Shown in pieces: positions 23,147-34,405 of a stretch of 64,000 bases of DNA. Under the pieces are notes generated by a model. The model was not told the origin of the DNA. It saw only the letters and a program-made list of their open reading frames with translations, and did no database searches. Numbering within the stretch: position 1 is the stretch's first letter; the number at the start of each line of letters is the position of its first letter. A program made the translations under genes and the position numbers. The stretch is from Plenodomus lindquistii (Eukaryota; Ascomycota; Dothideomycetes; Pleosporales; Leptosphaeriaceae): positions 2,666,001 to 2,730,000 of the forward strand of contig JANUWI010000003.1 of NCBI GenBank assembly GCA_025504975.1, read 5' to 3'.

Positions 23147-24195
23147 TCTGCGCTACGCTGGCCAGGGACGTCCTGCCCGTGTGTCACAAGGAAGGTGGCA
23201 CTGTTTGTTGTTGTTGTCGGCGTTGTGGAAGTGGGAGACGAGACAGGGGTCTCCCGCAGTAACGGCGGAGCCATGGGGACCACAACCGCAGCCATGCTAG
23301 CCGAGTCTGCCCAATCATGGCGGCCATGGCTGCAGTGGCACCACAAGATCCTGGCCCCTTTCTGATTCATCCAACTGTGTTTCAGATGGTGCTAAACTTG
23401 ACCTGCGATGTTGTCTCTGCGTTGTCTTCAACGGTCAACCATGATGCCCGCGCACAATCTCCGGTTCACGGGATGGTAGCGCGCGTATCTGTCTAGCACC
23501 ACAAGAGTCTTTAATAGAAGTCCGTGCAGACGAGCTACTGTGCACATGTACACTGCAGTATTGACATGGTAACAACATCGTCCTGAGTAACGTCACCACC
23601 ATGAACCTGCCTGAACGATGCAACTGCAACGCCGTGGTCAAACCTGACCAGAGTCCACCAGTAGCACTGCATGTCATAGACCCTGCGCATGGACAGCCAT
23701 ATAGTACGCGCGAGCACATACGCAGTACAGTACATACCACGCTTCACGTGGGCAGCATCCAACTGAGCTGATAAGTCTGTGATGAGACTATGTACATGAA
23801 TATCCTCTTCGTTCGTTGTTCTCGTCCTGTCCAAAGATTGGAGGCTCCTCAATGCCTAGCACAAAGTCAACAAGACGGTTGACCATGGTTATCAAATGCT
23901 TTGAGCAGTTGCCATTCGCAGCCTCAACAACTGAAATTCCAAGGCCACGGATTCAGTACAGCTCAAACAGATATAAAAACTGAAGGCTTCATAGAGAGCC
24001 ATGTTATTACCAGTGTCGTTGCGGCTTTGCGCAGACGTTGACACTGAAGACTGATTACGTCGTTCGGCGACTCAGCGTGCATGCGGAGTTCCCAGATGCC
24101 TCGGCTGCGTGTCGAAGCCCGCGACCGCTACCCGCAACCTTCATATTGGCTTTGCGCCCGCGCCATGCCATGTCCAATTGTCAGAGACCTTCAAA
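23147..24195. promoter_or_regulatory. Divergent intergenic region between the CAP-Gly gene and the APH-family gene
   Basis: 1.05 kb separating two start codons on opposite strands. It contains a TTG/TTGTTG-rich stretch near 23204-23225. Short ORFs here lack ATG starts or conserved character. It must hold both promoters, but I cannot place sites. Confidence 0.4.
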
Positions 24196-25469
24196 ATGGC
24201 CGGCGAAGTGCGACAGCAGATTGACATAGCCTCGTTAGAGCGCTACATAGCTGAAAATGTTCCTGAAATCAAGGTTCCTGTCGAGGTGAAGCAGGTAGGT
24301 TGAATCTTGGAGCTCTAAGGGCAAATGGGAGAAAAGACTGGGCTGATTTGGCAAAAGTTTGGGTATGGACAGTCAAATCCGACGTATCAGTTGACGGATA
24401 AGACGGGCAAGAAATATGTCATGAGGAAGAAGCCTCCGGGCCAACTTCTGTCCAAGGTATGTAGACATCCAAGACGAGTATTCGGGGACTAACAACTTCG
24501 ACAGACTGCACACAAGGTCGATCGCGAATACCGCATCATTCACGCGCTCGAGAAGACAGATGTCCCAGTTCCTAGAGCACTCTCCCTGTGTCAAGATGAA
24601 AAGGTTGTTGGTAGCGACTTCTACATAATGGACTTCCTCGACGGTCGCATCTTCGAAGATCCCGCGATCCCAGGCGTAACACCTGAAGAGCGTACCAAGA
24701 TGTATTTCAATCTACCATGACCGCACAAGTACAAAAGCTAACAATCTAACCCAGGTGGCACTCCGCAATAACGACCCTCGCAAAATTTCACCGCGTCAAG
24801 CCCGCCGACGTAAACCTCTCCTCCTACGGCAAACCCTCCGGCTTCTACAACCGCCAAATTGCAACCTTCAACACAATCTCGCAATCGCAAGCCTCAGCCA
24901 AAGACAAAGAAACCGGCGAACCCGTCGGCAAACTCCCCCACCAAGACGAAATGGTCGCCTTCTTCAGCGACGCCAAAACGCAACCCAAAGACCGCGCCAC
25001 TTTCGTCCACGGCGACTACAAAATCGACAACGTCGTCTTCCACAAGACCGAGCCCCGCGTAATCGGCATCCTAGACTGGGAAATGAGCACAATAGGTCAC
25101 CCCTTATCTGACCTCAACAATCTCCTCACGCCCTTCGTCACAGCTTCCTCTTCTAAAGCTGCAACTGTCGGCCGCGCACACGCGGGCTTTATTCCTGGTG
25201 CTACGCCTGGTTTGCCGACAGAAGAGCAGTTGGTACAGTGGTATACCGAGATTGCGGGCTGGGATCCTCGACCGGATTATACGTGGGGCCATGCATTTGC
25301 GGCATATAGAAATGCGATTATTTTCCAGGGTATTGCGGCGAGGTATGCGTTGAGGCAGGCGAGTAGTGCGCAGGCGCAAGAGTATGGGAAGTCGATGAAG
25401 CCGTTTGCGGAGATTGCGTGGGATTTGGTGCAGGAATTTAAGAGCGAGAAGGGGAAGGCGAAATTGTAA
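24196..25469 (+). CDS. Phosphotransferase of the APH/ACAD10-11 N-domain family
   Basis: Kinase-like fold related to aminoglycoside phosphotransferases and to the N-terminal domain of ACAD10/ACAD11. The substrate is unknown here; ACAD10/11-type domains act on hydroxy-acyl compounds. Four exons, 24196-24294, 24358-24456, 24505-24701 and 24755-25469, give 369 residues. The Gly-rich loop region is FGYGQSNPTYQL, the ATP-binding Lys is in YVMRKKPPG, the catalytic block is HGDYKIDNVVFH near residue 220, and the metal-binding Asp is in ILDWEMSTIGHPLSDL. All key kinase residues are present. The third donor (AT|GTATTT) is weak but needed to give KMWHSAITTLAKFHRV. Confidence 0.9.
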
Positions 25470-26034
25470 GTGAGATTTGATAACTGAGACTTAGTGGGTG
25501 AAGGTGAGTGGATATGAGACCAAAGACTTTCGAGTGAGCTGCAGGTGACTGGGTTAATGTTACTTGCGTGCATATGGCGTATGAGAGCAATGTCTGGCCC
25601 TGTGAAGATGAACATAGCGAGAGTCATGAAACATCGAGAGATGGTATGGGGATTCAGGTTTCTACCTGCTCCATATTATTGGCTGTACGACTGTTTTGGT
25701 AGCAATTGGCTAGAGCTAAACTCCCTTTTCTCTACACAGTTTCCCGTCATCCAAATGACCAAATAGCTCCCAAACTGGTATCATATCGTAGGTATGTAGG
25801 CCTATAGATGGTAAAGTGTCAACTGGAGGTGTTTCGAAGATGTTGCGGGCTGGCCTTTCGAATTGTCGCGGTAGCCGGGTGGGGGACGTGGACCTGGAGA
25901 GGCATACCCACGAGTTGGTGCGCCTTGAACGCCTGTACGCCTTGTAATGCCAAATCTTGCTATGGATGCCCATTGCGCTTCTGACTCATTGGAACCGTGC
26001 GTTGTGTACATGGATGGGCGAATCGCTGAATTGT
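25470..26034. terminator. Convergent 3' region between the APH-family gene and SmG
   Basis: 565 bp between two facing stop codons. A long minus-strand ORF here is only read-through from the SmG gene past its intron and stop. I see no further gene. Confidence 0.45.
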
Positions 26035-26437
26035 TTATCGTCCGATTTTGGGAACGTCTTGGTTGATGCGATCGAGAGCCTGGAGAGTTTGTTAGCTGTA
26101 TTCGAGCTGGCTTGGAGTTGGAGATACGCACTTCGAGCATGACTACGGCATTGCCACGGATGACTACCATTCCAATGCGGACCTTCTCACCGCCAGCTTT
26201 CTCCTCTATCGCTTCGTCAAGGACGATGTTCAGATACACCTTCGCCTCGTCAGCCTTGCGCACAACTAATAGAGCTTCTGGAACATACGTCGTATCCTCG
26301 TAGGACACCCATGACTTTCCGACTTCCATTGAGTTGGACTAGGACACGCTTCTCAAGGTACTTGGAACGATTAGCGCACTGCAATGCTGACTTGTGTTGA
26401 GTCTCACCTTCTTGAGTTCAGGTTGTGCTTGAGGCAT
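26035..26437 (-). CDS. SMX2: Small nuclear ribonucleoprotein SmG
   Basis: Core Sm-ring protein of U1, U2, U4 and U5 snRNPs. Four exons, 26437-26408, 26360-26289, 26239-26132 and 26079-26035, give 84 residues, normal for SmG (77-85). Sm1 motif: KRVLVQLNGSRKVMGVLRGYD then VYLNIVLDEA across an intron. Sm2: VRIGMVVIRGNAVVMLE. The C terminus is ALDRINQDVPKIGR. The first exon encodes just MPQAQPELKK. Three introns within 255 coding bases make the gene half intron; branch points (GGCTGAC in intron 2) are good. The bigger ORF in this region reads through the introns and should be ignored. Confidence 0.95.
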
Positions 26438-26714
26438 TTCGGCGGAGAAGTCCTCGTATCGAACGAGATGACAAATGCAATGAGTTGAGAAGCTGTGGTT
26501 TGAGCGCAGGTGATCGTGCTCTGTGGTGGGTTCGCGCGAAAGCGTGGTGTTCACGAGTACAGTCGCGTATGCGGGACAGCTTTTTGATGCTCGGCGCATG
26601 GCGGCCCGTGCGTTTGTAGAAACATGTGAGCGCAGTTGCCTGGAGCATATTTCCTACCTCTCACCTCTATGACACGAAAATACCGCCCAGGAGCTCAGAA
26701 TTGAAACCAGCGAG
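26438..26714. promoter_or_regulatory. Divergent promoter shared by SmG and the NTR2-like gene
   Basis: 277 bp between two start codons of spliceosome genes on opposite strands. It must carry both promoters. No TATA element is obvious. Confidence 0.5.
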
Positions 26715-28032
26715 ATGAAGCGATCGGGTTCAAACCGTGTCGCACGCAAGATTGGCTCCTACGACGACGAAACGCCCGCAGAGAGCACCAATGCTCCCCA
26801 AAATGAAGTCCAGAAGCCAGCAGGTCAGTCTTCACCTTGTCGCAATTACTAGCCTTTCTGACCTTACTAGGCCTTCCGTGCTGACTGATTGCGTAGTTGT
26901 CAAGCGACCCACTTTTGGAAAAGCAAAGAAGCGATCTTCACTACGGATATCATTTGGCCCAGGCGAAGATGCCAATGATGCCGACGAGTCTAGCGATAGC
27001 GCAGTCGTCACACCGAAAAAGTCGAATCTCAGTCGCATTGCACTAGAGAAGAGTGCGCAATTGCGTGCGCGATCACCACTGGTCCCTGAAGCCACTCGGC
27101 CTACAGAGTACAGCAAAGATTATATAGCGGAGCTGCGGAACTCTACACCTTCAACACCCAGGGATCTGAAAATATCTGCAGAAGAGGAGGAGGAGACGCG
27201 CGCCCTTGACATTGCCTCAAAGTTTGGTCCAATTGCGCCCGAGACTTCGTCTGCTATACCCACACAAGCCGAAATACAAGAGAAGAAGGCCCGGCGGAGA
27301 CGTTTGGCGCAAGAAGAGGACGCCTACGATGACGAAGACCGACCATGGGCATCCGACGATGAAGGGGAGGACGAGTTCAGACAAAGACGAGGCGAAATCT
27401 CATTACGGCCGAAGGAGAAATATGCAGAGACGAGGCTGGTACATGAGGACGAGGACATGGCAGAAGGGTTTGATGATTTTGTCGAGGATGGCAAGATAGC
27501 GCTTGGCCGCAAGTCGGAGAAGGAGGCACGGAGGAGGCGACGAGCAGAAATGGCAGAGCTTATCAATGAAGCGGAAGGCGGCTCTGAGGATGAGGCATCT
27601 GATGATTCAGAGGAAGAGAGGAATATCGCCTTTGCGGCCGCCCAGGCTCGCGCTGGAAGATACGGACAGAAGATAGAAGACGAAGACGACGGTTCCAAGA
27701 CTCCTCCACGCATTGCGCCTCTGCCGGACCTCGACGGAGTCCTAGGGAGTCTCTCCATCGACATACGGACGAAGCAGCAGCGCAAGCAGCTCATTCTCCA
27801 GAAGCTACAGGAGTTGAAGGATGACAAGGTTAGAATCGAGGAGCGGAAGAAGTACCTGCAGGAACAGTTACAAAAGACGGGCGACGAGTACGAGAAGATG
27901 CGTCAGGAAGCTGGTCTGCCTGCACTGCCTACAAACGGCGCAGGAGGTCGTCTATTGACAGAGCGTGGTTTAGACAGTCTGGGGACCACACCATTAGCTG
28001 GTCGTTCTAGTGCAGAGTCAGACGATGAGTAG
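26715..28032 (+). CDS. NTR2-like spliceosome disassembly factor (GCFC/PAXBP1-related N-terminal type)
   Basis: In yeast Ntr2 joins Ntr1 and the helicase Prp43 to take apart the intron-lariat spliceosome. Exon 1 is 26715-26823 (starting MKRSGSNRVARKIG), exon 2 is 26897-28032, 414 residues. Features: a conserved VKRPTFGKAKKRSSLRISFG block across the junction, a TEYSKDYIAELRNSTPSTP block near residue 110, acidic disordered stretches (EEDAYDDEDRPW, SEDEASDDSEEE), Arg/Lys-rich helices, and a C-terminal coiled coil (QQRKQLILQKLQELKDD ...). The YIAELRNSTP motif and overall plan fit the NTR2 family. Assignment is from motif recognition only. A PAXBP1-like label is the main alternative. Confidence 0.8.
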
Positions 28033-28226
28033 CCATAGTCACTGTGCTGGGAGAGGTTCAGCAAAGGCCTCATGGGGCCTTGTAATGATATTGCTACACC
28101 ACTTGAGTGTACCTTGTAGCTTTGAGCGCCTGAACTTATGAATTACAAACGCCGTCCTCCCAATTGCGCCACCAATGCTTCCGTGTTATACTATTCCCTC
28201 ACGATATCTCCTGTCCCTGTCCCTTT

Positions 28227-28531
28227 TCATTTGTTCGCGTCCAGTTCCGCCCACACCTCCTTGATCCTCTCCCGCTTCGCCTTGGCCTCTTCACGATTCT
28301 TCCTCGTCCGTTCGAGCCGTATTCCGCGCAGACACATGTTAACCTTGTATTTTGCATCTGTGCAGTTTCCCGTGACTTTCCAGAGAAAGCCTCGCTCGTG
28401 GCATTCTTCGAGAGCGGCTACGACATCTGCGCAGCCTGGCAATGCTGTTAGTAAATGCGCCGAGGTAGGTCTAGGTACGCGGGGCGGAGCGTACTCTTCT
28501 GCACTTCTTCCGTGTGAAGATGGGGATGCAT
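28227..28531 (-). CDS. CMC2: COX assembly mitochondrial protein Cmc2 (twin CX9C)
   Basis: An intermembrane-space protein needed for cytochrome c oxidase biogenesis. Exon 1 is 28531-28495 (MHPHLHTEEVQK), exon 2 is 28444-28227, 84 residues. Both CX9C pairs are present: CADVVAALEEC and CTDAKYKVNMC, the substrates of Mia40 oxidation. The C-terminal half is a charged helix (RLERTRKNREEAKAK). The 50-nt intron (GTACGC donor, CTAACAG acceptor) separates the conserved MHPHL start from the first cysteine. Without splicing no ATG precedes the domain. Alternative names in this family (Cmc1, Cmc4) fit less well because of the MHPHL start. Confidence 0.93.
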
Positions 28532-28917
28532 GGTTTGCTTGTATGTGCGGAGTGGCTGGCTTGAGATGGTAGAGAGTGTTTGGACTGGGTTGTGGCTTGC
28601 GCAGGGCTACATGTATGGAGGATGTAGTGGCGTGAAGTTTGATTGTCGATGTTGAACATGAATCGTTCCGACGAATCGGGAAGTCACAAGACTTCGTGAA
28701 CTCGAGCCTTAGCGCGACTACTCACCATCTTCACTTGTTCATCGCGACATAGTGACAAGCCTTTACCTTCAGAAAAGCTGGCAAATCGCGCAAAGTTGCC
28801 TAGCTCGCTCACGTCTATTCCCAGGGCTGTGCAAACACTGTCGTACGAAAAGATCTTCTCACCCCCGAGTTCCCCGCAACGCAGCACTGTGAGCAGGCAC
28901 ACCACCAAAACATCAAA
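28532..28917. promoter_or_regulatory. Divergent promoter between CMC2 and prefoldin subunit 2
   Basis: 386 bp between opposite start codons. A 74-codon minus-strand ORF lies inside but has no family resemblance I can see and is treated as chance. Confidence 0.45.
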
Positions 28918-29560
28918 ATGGCGTCACAAGCGCAGCTGAAGAAGCAGCAAGGTCAGTACTCTGAGAAGAAGCGCCAAAATGCAGTGAATCTGACGATTCC
29001 CAAAAGAACTGCAAACAACATACCAAAACTACAAGAACACACTGCAAACAATCGCCTCAAAGATTGGCGACATTGAGCAAGAAACCGAAGAGCACAAGTA
29101 CGTCACACGACCTCCCTTCTTCTCAACCTTCGGCCCTTTTTGATTCAGTTGTACACCGCCATTCTCTCAGCTTCTCATGATCATGATGAAGGTGGAACTC
29201 TATTACCCACTACGTTGCACACCGCTCCACCTGATCAACACACCATGTCTTTGACTGACTTACTCTAGACTGGTACTAGAGACCTTGACTCCACTACCAG
29301 GAGACCGAAAATGCTTCCGCATGATCAACGGTGTCTTGACTGAGCGGACGGTTGAGGAGGTAGTACCGATTCTACAGACTAACTCTGATGGCTTGAAGAA
29401 GGCGCTGGAGGAGTTGGTCAAGCAGTACAAATTGAAGCAGGACGAGATGGAAAAGTGGAAGGTATGCACATGTATTACCCTAGTTGGAGGCCCAGGAGAC
29501 TGACAAATACGCTTGCAGAAGAAGAATAACGTTCAGGTTGTTCAAAACCCGGGGCAGTAA
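28918..29560 (+). CDS. GIM4: Prefoldin subunit 2 (beta type)
   Basis: Part of the jellyfish-shaped prefoldin hexamer that passes unfolded actin and tubulin to the chaperonin CCT. Four exons, 28918-28951, 29007-29097, 29269-29461 and 29519-29560, give 119 residues. The N-terminal coil is ELQTTYQNYKNTLQTIASKIGDIEQE. The beta hairpin is DRKCFRMINGVLTERTVEEV, characteristic of subunit 2. The C-terminal coil (LKKALEELVKQYKLKQDEMEKW) follows. The second intron (171 nt) is the longest in the gene. Confidence 0.94.
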
Positions 29561-31490
29561 GAAGGCTTAAAGCACGACGGGACGTTTGAGATTGGGCACT
29601 GAGGCAGTATGAAGCTCACTAGAGCGTGCGTACACACTTGGGCGTTTAGTGTAACATCCAGTGATAATACGGCCTGAATCATCCTCTGGCTTTACACGTA
29701 CAGTATGGAATCAGAGATGCATGATGCAACCTCTGAGCCACACGAACTTAGTCGAAGTCGTAGACAGCAGACCTGATCAGTCAAGAAGCCAATCTACACC
29801 TGAGGTGCTTTCGTCCCACGAGGTTCCATGGGTTCTAATGGGACACACTGCCAACGCGGCAAGTTCGTTAGGGCAGAGGCTACGCAATCAAGCATTACAT
29901 CAGTCCACTCAAGTGCCTGCTCACATGCAACTGATCGAGACCCGCACTCACACATGAACAGCAGCAAGCGACAGAGATGGAGGGCAGTGCCATTGCGCTG
30001 GATTTGACAGTTGGCCAGCACGTGCTCCCTGCATGAAGGGTCATGCAGGATGAGCTGGCCGTCAAGTCAAATTGCGCTGATCTACGGCGTATTCCCGCAG
30101 ATGCGGTCACGCTGCTCATAGGTTACCATTGCAAAAGACAGCGAACGGTCAAGGGCAGCGATATGAGTGGCCCAGTTCAACGTCATTCGAGTGTGAAGTG
30201 TGAAGCTGGAGCAGGGATATGCAGTTGAGCCCAACGACAACGCCGTGGGAGGGCTCTAGTAGGACTGGGATCATGACAGAAGAGAAGAACAGCACATCCG
30301 GCCGAAGCAACCTCGCGCGATGATGACAGCATGGACACGTTGTGGGGGAGGGGAGGGGGGCGCTCCTCGGCGAGCATACGTCAAGCGCCTGCGGCATGTT
30401 CCTCGCGAGTTGGTGTTGGTGTTTGCTCCATGCTATGTGTAGTGTAGTATGTAGGCGTGCGCGATAGGGCAATGTCGAGACGGGGCCAATGAAATATTTG
30501 CCTATGATCGGTCCAATAGGAAAATAGCAAGCTGGTGGCAGGTGGAAATGTTGGGGTAAAGAGGGTCCTGCATGCAGCACTCGAGCGTGATCGCCCCCAA
30601 GGCGGCTGAGCAATGCACAGGCTGGAGCTTATCGGAAAAGCAAAGCACATGTAGAGTGGCAATGAGTTCGGAACAGTGAAAGCATGGCTGCCGAATTCCG
30701 GGCCGCACCGAAGGGCCATCTGAGCGGTGGCCACGCGCTACGACTTGTGTCGTCAACACGATTCGCCCGCCCGTGTGAACCCATCTGCCCCATCCCCATC
30801 ACGATCCAAGCTCCGCACGCGTCAGGGCTGAAGCTCTCCCGTCTGCCTCGCGCTCCCATTGGCCAGGCGCGTCATTGTTGTCGAACGTCCTGCGACCAAG
30901 CCTGCTGCCCGTGAGATCGATTGACAGCACCAGCCGCACCTCCTGCGCCCTCTGTAGAGTCCCTCCCACCGCTGCGACACCGCTGGCTAGCTCTGACTCG
31001 TGCATGCAGTCCCACCGCCCGTTGCCAGACACCGTGACAGCTTCAGAGGCGTCGAGTCGCACAGCACGGCACCGTATCACGAGCCGACGACGTCAGCAGC
31101 AGCCATCGCAACAGGAGGTGACTGACTGAGCGGAAGCGCGCCTGCCCTCGACGACCGTTGCGCCTGCCCCCTTGGAGCGCGCGCCTTCCCCACGAGACCC
31201 GTCGCCCTTTCCCTCCCAGCGCCCGCCGGCAAGACCAGAGCCGTCGTCACGCCCTTGCGCCCGCCAGTCCCACGGCCACCGTTCCCCGCGTACGTTCCTA
31301 GCTGCACCGCCCGGTCGCTGCTGCATGCCGCTAACCTGCGCTGCCCCCCGTCAGACGTCCCCCCCGTTACACGGCGGTTGCATACTCGGCCGCCAAGCCT
31401 GCCCGTCGTCTACCCAGTGACGTGGACGCCAACGAATTATCCGCCAGCGCATCCGCTCCGTCCCAGCGCGCTCAGCTCGCAGCCGATAAT
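29561..31490. promoter_or_regulatory. Long intergenic region upstream of HAP3
   Basis: 1.9 kb. The left part holds the prefoldin terminator. A run of G5-A-G4-A-G6 lies at 30343-30360. The 400 bp before the HAP3 start is very C-rich and probably a long 5' leader. ORFs crossing it lack ATG starts or protein-like sequence. No gene supported. Confidence 0.4.
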
Positions 31491-32560
31491 ATGTCGGCCT
31501 CTCCCCCAAAGCAGGAGGGTGTGGAACCAGCCCAGTCGCCTGACGAAGAACCCATGGACAGGACCGCTGAGGAGACACAAGCACAAGGACTCGGCTACGA
31601 ATTCGAAGTCAAGGAACAGGACCGATGGCTTCCAATCGCCAATGGTACGTCTATTTCCCTTGCCTCTTCCCGTCGTTGTGATTTGCGCACACTTGCCCTC
31701 GCTCCTGCACGTCGACGCATTCTCCACCGGCGTCTGTGGATGCCTACATACCCTCCGATCGCGCGCCTCTGCGTCGAATCGCGTCTGTCTGTGACGGCCA
31801 CCAGCCAGCCACTCAGAGCCCCCGTGTGCCTGAGAAACGGCCGCCCTGCAGCTAGCCCCGCGACATGTCGTCCTCGTCCCCACACTCGTCGTCGTCGCCG
31901 CCACACGACTCCTCAAAGGGCAACAGTGCAAATGTCGCGTCCGACGCTAACATACGTAACTTTGCTCCAGTCGCCCGCATCATGAAGATGGCCCTGCCCG
32001 ACAATGCCAAAATCGCAAAGGAGGCAAAGGAGTGCATGCAGGAATGCGTGAGCGAGTTCATCTCCTTCATCACGAGCGAAGGTTAGCCTACTCCCCGACG
32101 ATGACCACCCAGACCGCCGTCACCCAGCGCTGACGTTTCATCTGTGGAACAGCCTCCGAAAAGTGCCAGCAGGAGAAGCGCAAGACGGTCAATGGCGAGG
32201 ACATTCTGTTCGCCATGACCTCACTAGGCTTCGAAAACTACTCCGAGGCTCTGAAGATCTACTTGTCTCGTTATCGGGAGGTAAGCTGCCAACTTTCCCT
32301 TTCCCCTCCCCGTCCTCTTCTTTGTTGCCTATAACCTGGCGAAAACGTTTATCTGAACTATTGGTATTGATTGGTGGTACGAGACCCTCCTCGCAAATCA
32401 GAACAAGCCTTCCGGGCAGTTTCCAGCCGGGGCCAGCGGGCCCAACCCAGGCGCAGAGAACCAACAGCATGTATTGAGCGGCGACTCCGAAATGGCCGAA
32501 GATGGTGGCACTGCGTTTGGATACAGCGTTCACAACGGGAACGGCTCCGCAGACTACTAG
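31491..32560 (+). CDS. HAP3: CCAAT-binding complex subunit Hap3/NF-YB
   Basis: Histone-fold subunit of the heterotrimeric CCAAT-binding factor (Hap2/3/5), a broad transcription regulator in the nucleus. Four exons, 31491-31644, 31971-32081, 32153-32280 and 32402-32560, give 183 residues. The conserved DNA-contact block EQDRWLPIAN-VARIMK is rebuilt across intron 1, followed by NAKIAKEAKECMQECVSEFISFITSEASEKC and GEDILFAMTSLGFENY, the NF-YB core. Both flanks are disordered. Intron 1 is 326 nt and contains an in-frame alternative ATG (31865) whose ORF runs straight into exon 2. That form would lack the EQDRWLPIAN segment. The ORF start at 31422 is GTG, so 31491 was chosen. Confidence 0.95.
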
Positions 32561-32971
32561 CCGAGTCGTGCTCTGGTAGTCATATAAAGAGATGGAGGTC
32601 AATTCGAGATTTCATAACAATCTCTTTGTATCAGAAAGACTACCGGATGAAGAGATGGCTGTGTGGAAAAGTGGAAGAGGTGGACAGGAGAAGATGTTCC
32701 GAATGCTCAAATTGTAAGAAGGGAGAATCTAGTGCGAGCACATGGTGGAGAATCTGGGGGAACATTTACCCAACAAACTTTCGTTACGGCAATACACAAT
32801 TGGATAATGTGACGGGAATGGACACACGAGGATACCGATACCTTCTTATTCTTCCTAGTAGGATAGTTGAATTAGACCAGGTATTAGCTCACGCGAGCCT
32901 CAAAACACTCATTGCGCAGAAAAAAAATCATCTTGCTTTGCATGCTGCGACGGACAGCAAGTCTACTCGGC
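32561..32971. terminator. Convergent 3' region between HAP3 and PFA4
   Basis: 411 bp between facing stops. AT-richer, with a run of seven A near 32922. It should hold both polyadenylation regions. No gene seen. Confidence 0.4.
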
Positions 32972-34405
32972 TTATGTTGATGCTGTCGCCGCCGCCGCTT
33001 GCCTCCTCGCCAACAACTCACTTAGCGGAATCTCATCATCCTGCTCGTCGTAAAATTCAATATCCTCGTCCACCCCAAAATCTTGCAATCGCTCCCCCTC
33101 AGAATTCCGCCATCCTTCCTCCCCCTCCCTCACCCCATTATGCCCACTCCCCCTTAGAGTATAATCTTCCTCTGCATCACTAGCATCATCCCCATATTCG
33201 ATTCTATCCTCCGCATCCTCATCCTCATACACACCCCCTTCCCTCTCGACCTTAGCCTCCAACCTCTCCACAAACGGCTTCCGTCTCCTCACCACATCCT
33301 CCGCCTGCCTCTTCCTAAACGCCTCCACCTCATCCTCCATCGACAACGTCGAATCCAAATACGTAAACGCATCCTGATTAACCGCCCCTACCCTCCTCCT
33401 ATACGCACGATCCGGATCCGGCGGCGGCCACGTGGTCCCCTCATCCTCAAAGCCATTCGTCTCAAACCACAACCCACTCTCCACTCCCATCGTCCCCGCA
33501 AACGGATTAAACCACGCCAACGGATTCCTACTTCCCATACCCTGCACCACATTTGCCCAGATCCCCACATCATACGGAAACTCCTGGCGCTTAATGCGTA
33601 TCTGGTTTCCCTCTGCGTCTTCCAAGTACCCGCCGAAATGGCGCGCGCGCCGTAGCAACGTGCGGTGGCGCTCGATTTCCCAGCCCTCGATTGTAGTAGT
33701 GTTTACGGCGAGACACCAGATGTTGCGGATGCAGAGGATGGATAGGGCGAAGAGGGTTAGCGTGTTGGTTAGGAGGGTGGTGAAGATGTGGGCGAGTTGG
33801 AAGGGTGTGGGGCCGAGGTAGGCGGGCATGTCGCGGGTGTGGTAGAGGTGGGCGAGGCGTTGGAAGAGAAAGTACTGGAGTAGTGAGAGGCCGAGGGTTG
33901 TGTAGAAGAGGAAACGTAAAAAGTGCGGGAATGTGGTGTGCGAGACGCAGTTTGCGGTCCAGGGACAGTGGTGGTCCATTTTTGGGATGCAGCGTTTACA
34001 CTCTTTGCAGTGGTGGGCTCGGGGGGGTTTTGGGGCGGCGCATTTTCGACACCATTTTTTGGTTTTTGGTTCTTTGGTTTGAGGGTCGTTTGGGGATTGG
34101 GTTTTCATGTCCGGCTCTTTTCCATCATCAGCATCGTTGTCGGTCTTCTTGTTGTTGTTGTCGTTGTTGTTGTAGTTGTTTCCAAACTCTTGTCTCTCCG
34201 CCCAATCCCGCGGTATCCTCCCCGGATCCACAAACACAGCTTTCGTATACGTAATCCAAATCAGGATTAAAATCACATTTGAAGCAATGAGTTCGTTTTT
34301 CGTCAACGGGCCGGGTTCCAGGTACATCAACATCCATTGCGATGGGTAGCCGAGGAAGAAGATGAGGAAATAGACAGAGGGCACTGCGAGTTGTGACAAC
34401 TCCAT
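32972..34405 (-). CDS. PFA4: DHHC palmitoyltransferase Pfa4-like
   Basis: An ER-membrane protein S-acyltransferase. In yeast Pfa4 palmitoylates chitin synthase Chs3. One exon, 477 residues. TM segments lie near residues 8-25, 40-57, 165-185 and 205-230. The Cys-rich domain WCRKCAAPKPPRAHHC, KECKRC and catalytic DHHCPW are intact near residues 118-150, followed by NCVSHTTFPHFLRF. Between TM2 and the DHHC domain sits an Asn/Asp/Lys-rich insert (NNYNNNDNNNKK ...), which looks like an expanded low-complexity tract. The C-terminal cytosolic tail is acidic. The family's TTxE-like segment appears as NTTTIEGWE. The left part of the gene is very C-rich on the + strand and the right part very G-rich. 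Confidence 0.92.
   Translation of the reverse strand: MELSQLAVPSVYFLIFFLGYPSQWMLMYLEPGPLTKNELIASNVILILIWITYTKAVFVDPGRIPRDWAERQEFGNNYNNNDNNNKKTDNDADDGKEPDMKTQSPNDPQTKEPKTKKWCRKCAAPKPPRAHHCKECKRCIPKMDHHCPWTANCVSHTTFPHFLRFLFYTTLGLSLLQYFLFQRLAHLYHTRDMPAYLGPTPFQLAHIFTTLLTNTLTLFALSILCIRNIWCLAVNTTTIEGWEIERHRTLLRRARHFGGYLEDAEGNQIRIKRQEFPYDVGIWANVVQGMGSRNPLAWFNPFAGTMGVESGLWFETNGFEDEGTTWPPPDPDRAYRRRVGAVNQDAFTYLDSTLSMEDEVEAFRKRQAEDVVRRRKPFVERLEAKVEREGGVYEDEDAEDRIEYGDDASDAEEDYTLRGSGHNGVREGEEGWRNSEGERLQDFGVDEDIEFYDEQDDEIPLSELLARRQAAAATAST

Noticed and set aside
25802..26329. Long minus-strand ORF over the SmG gene
   Set aside because: It is read-through of SmG introns and of sequence beyond its stop; the spliced four-exon model rebuilds the full Sm fold.
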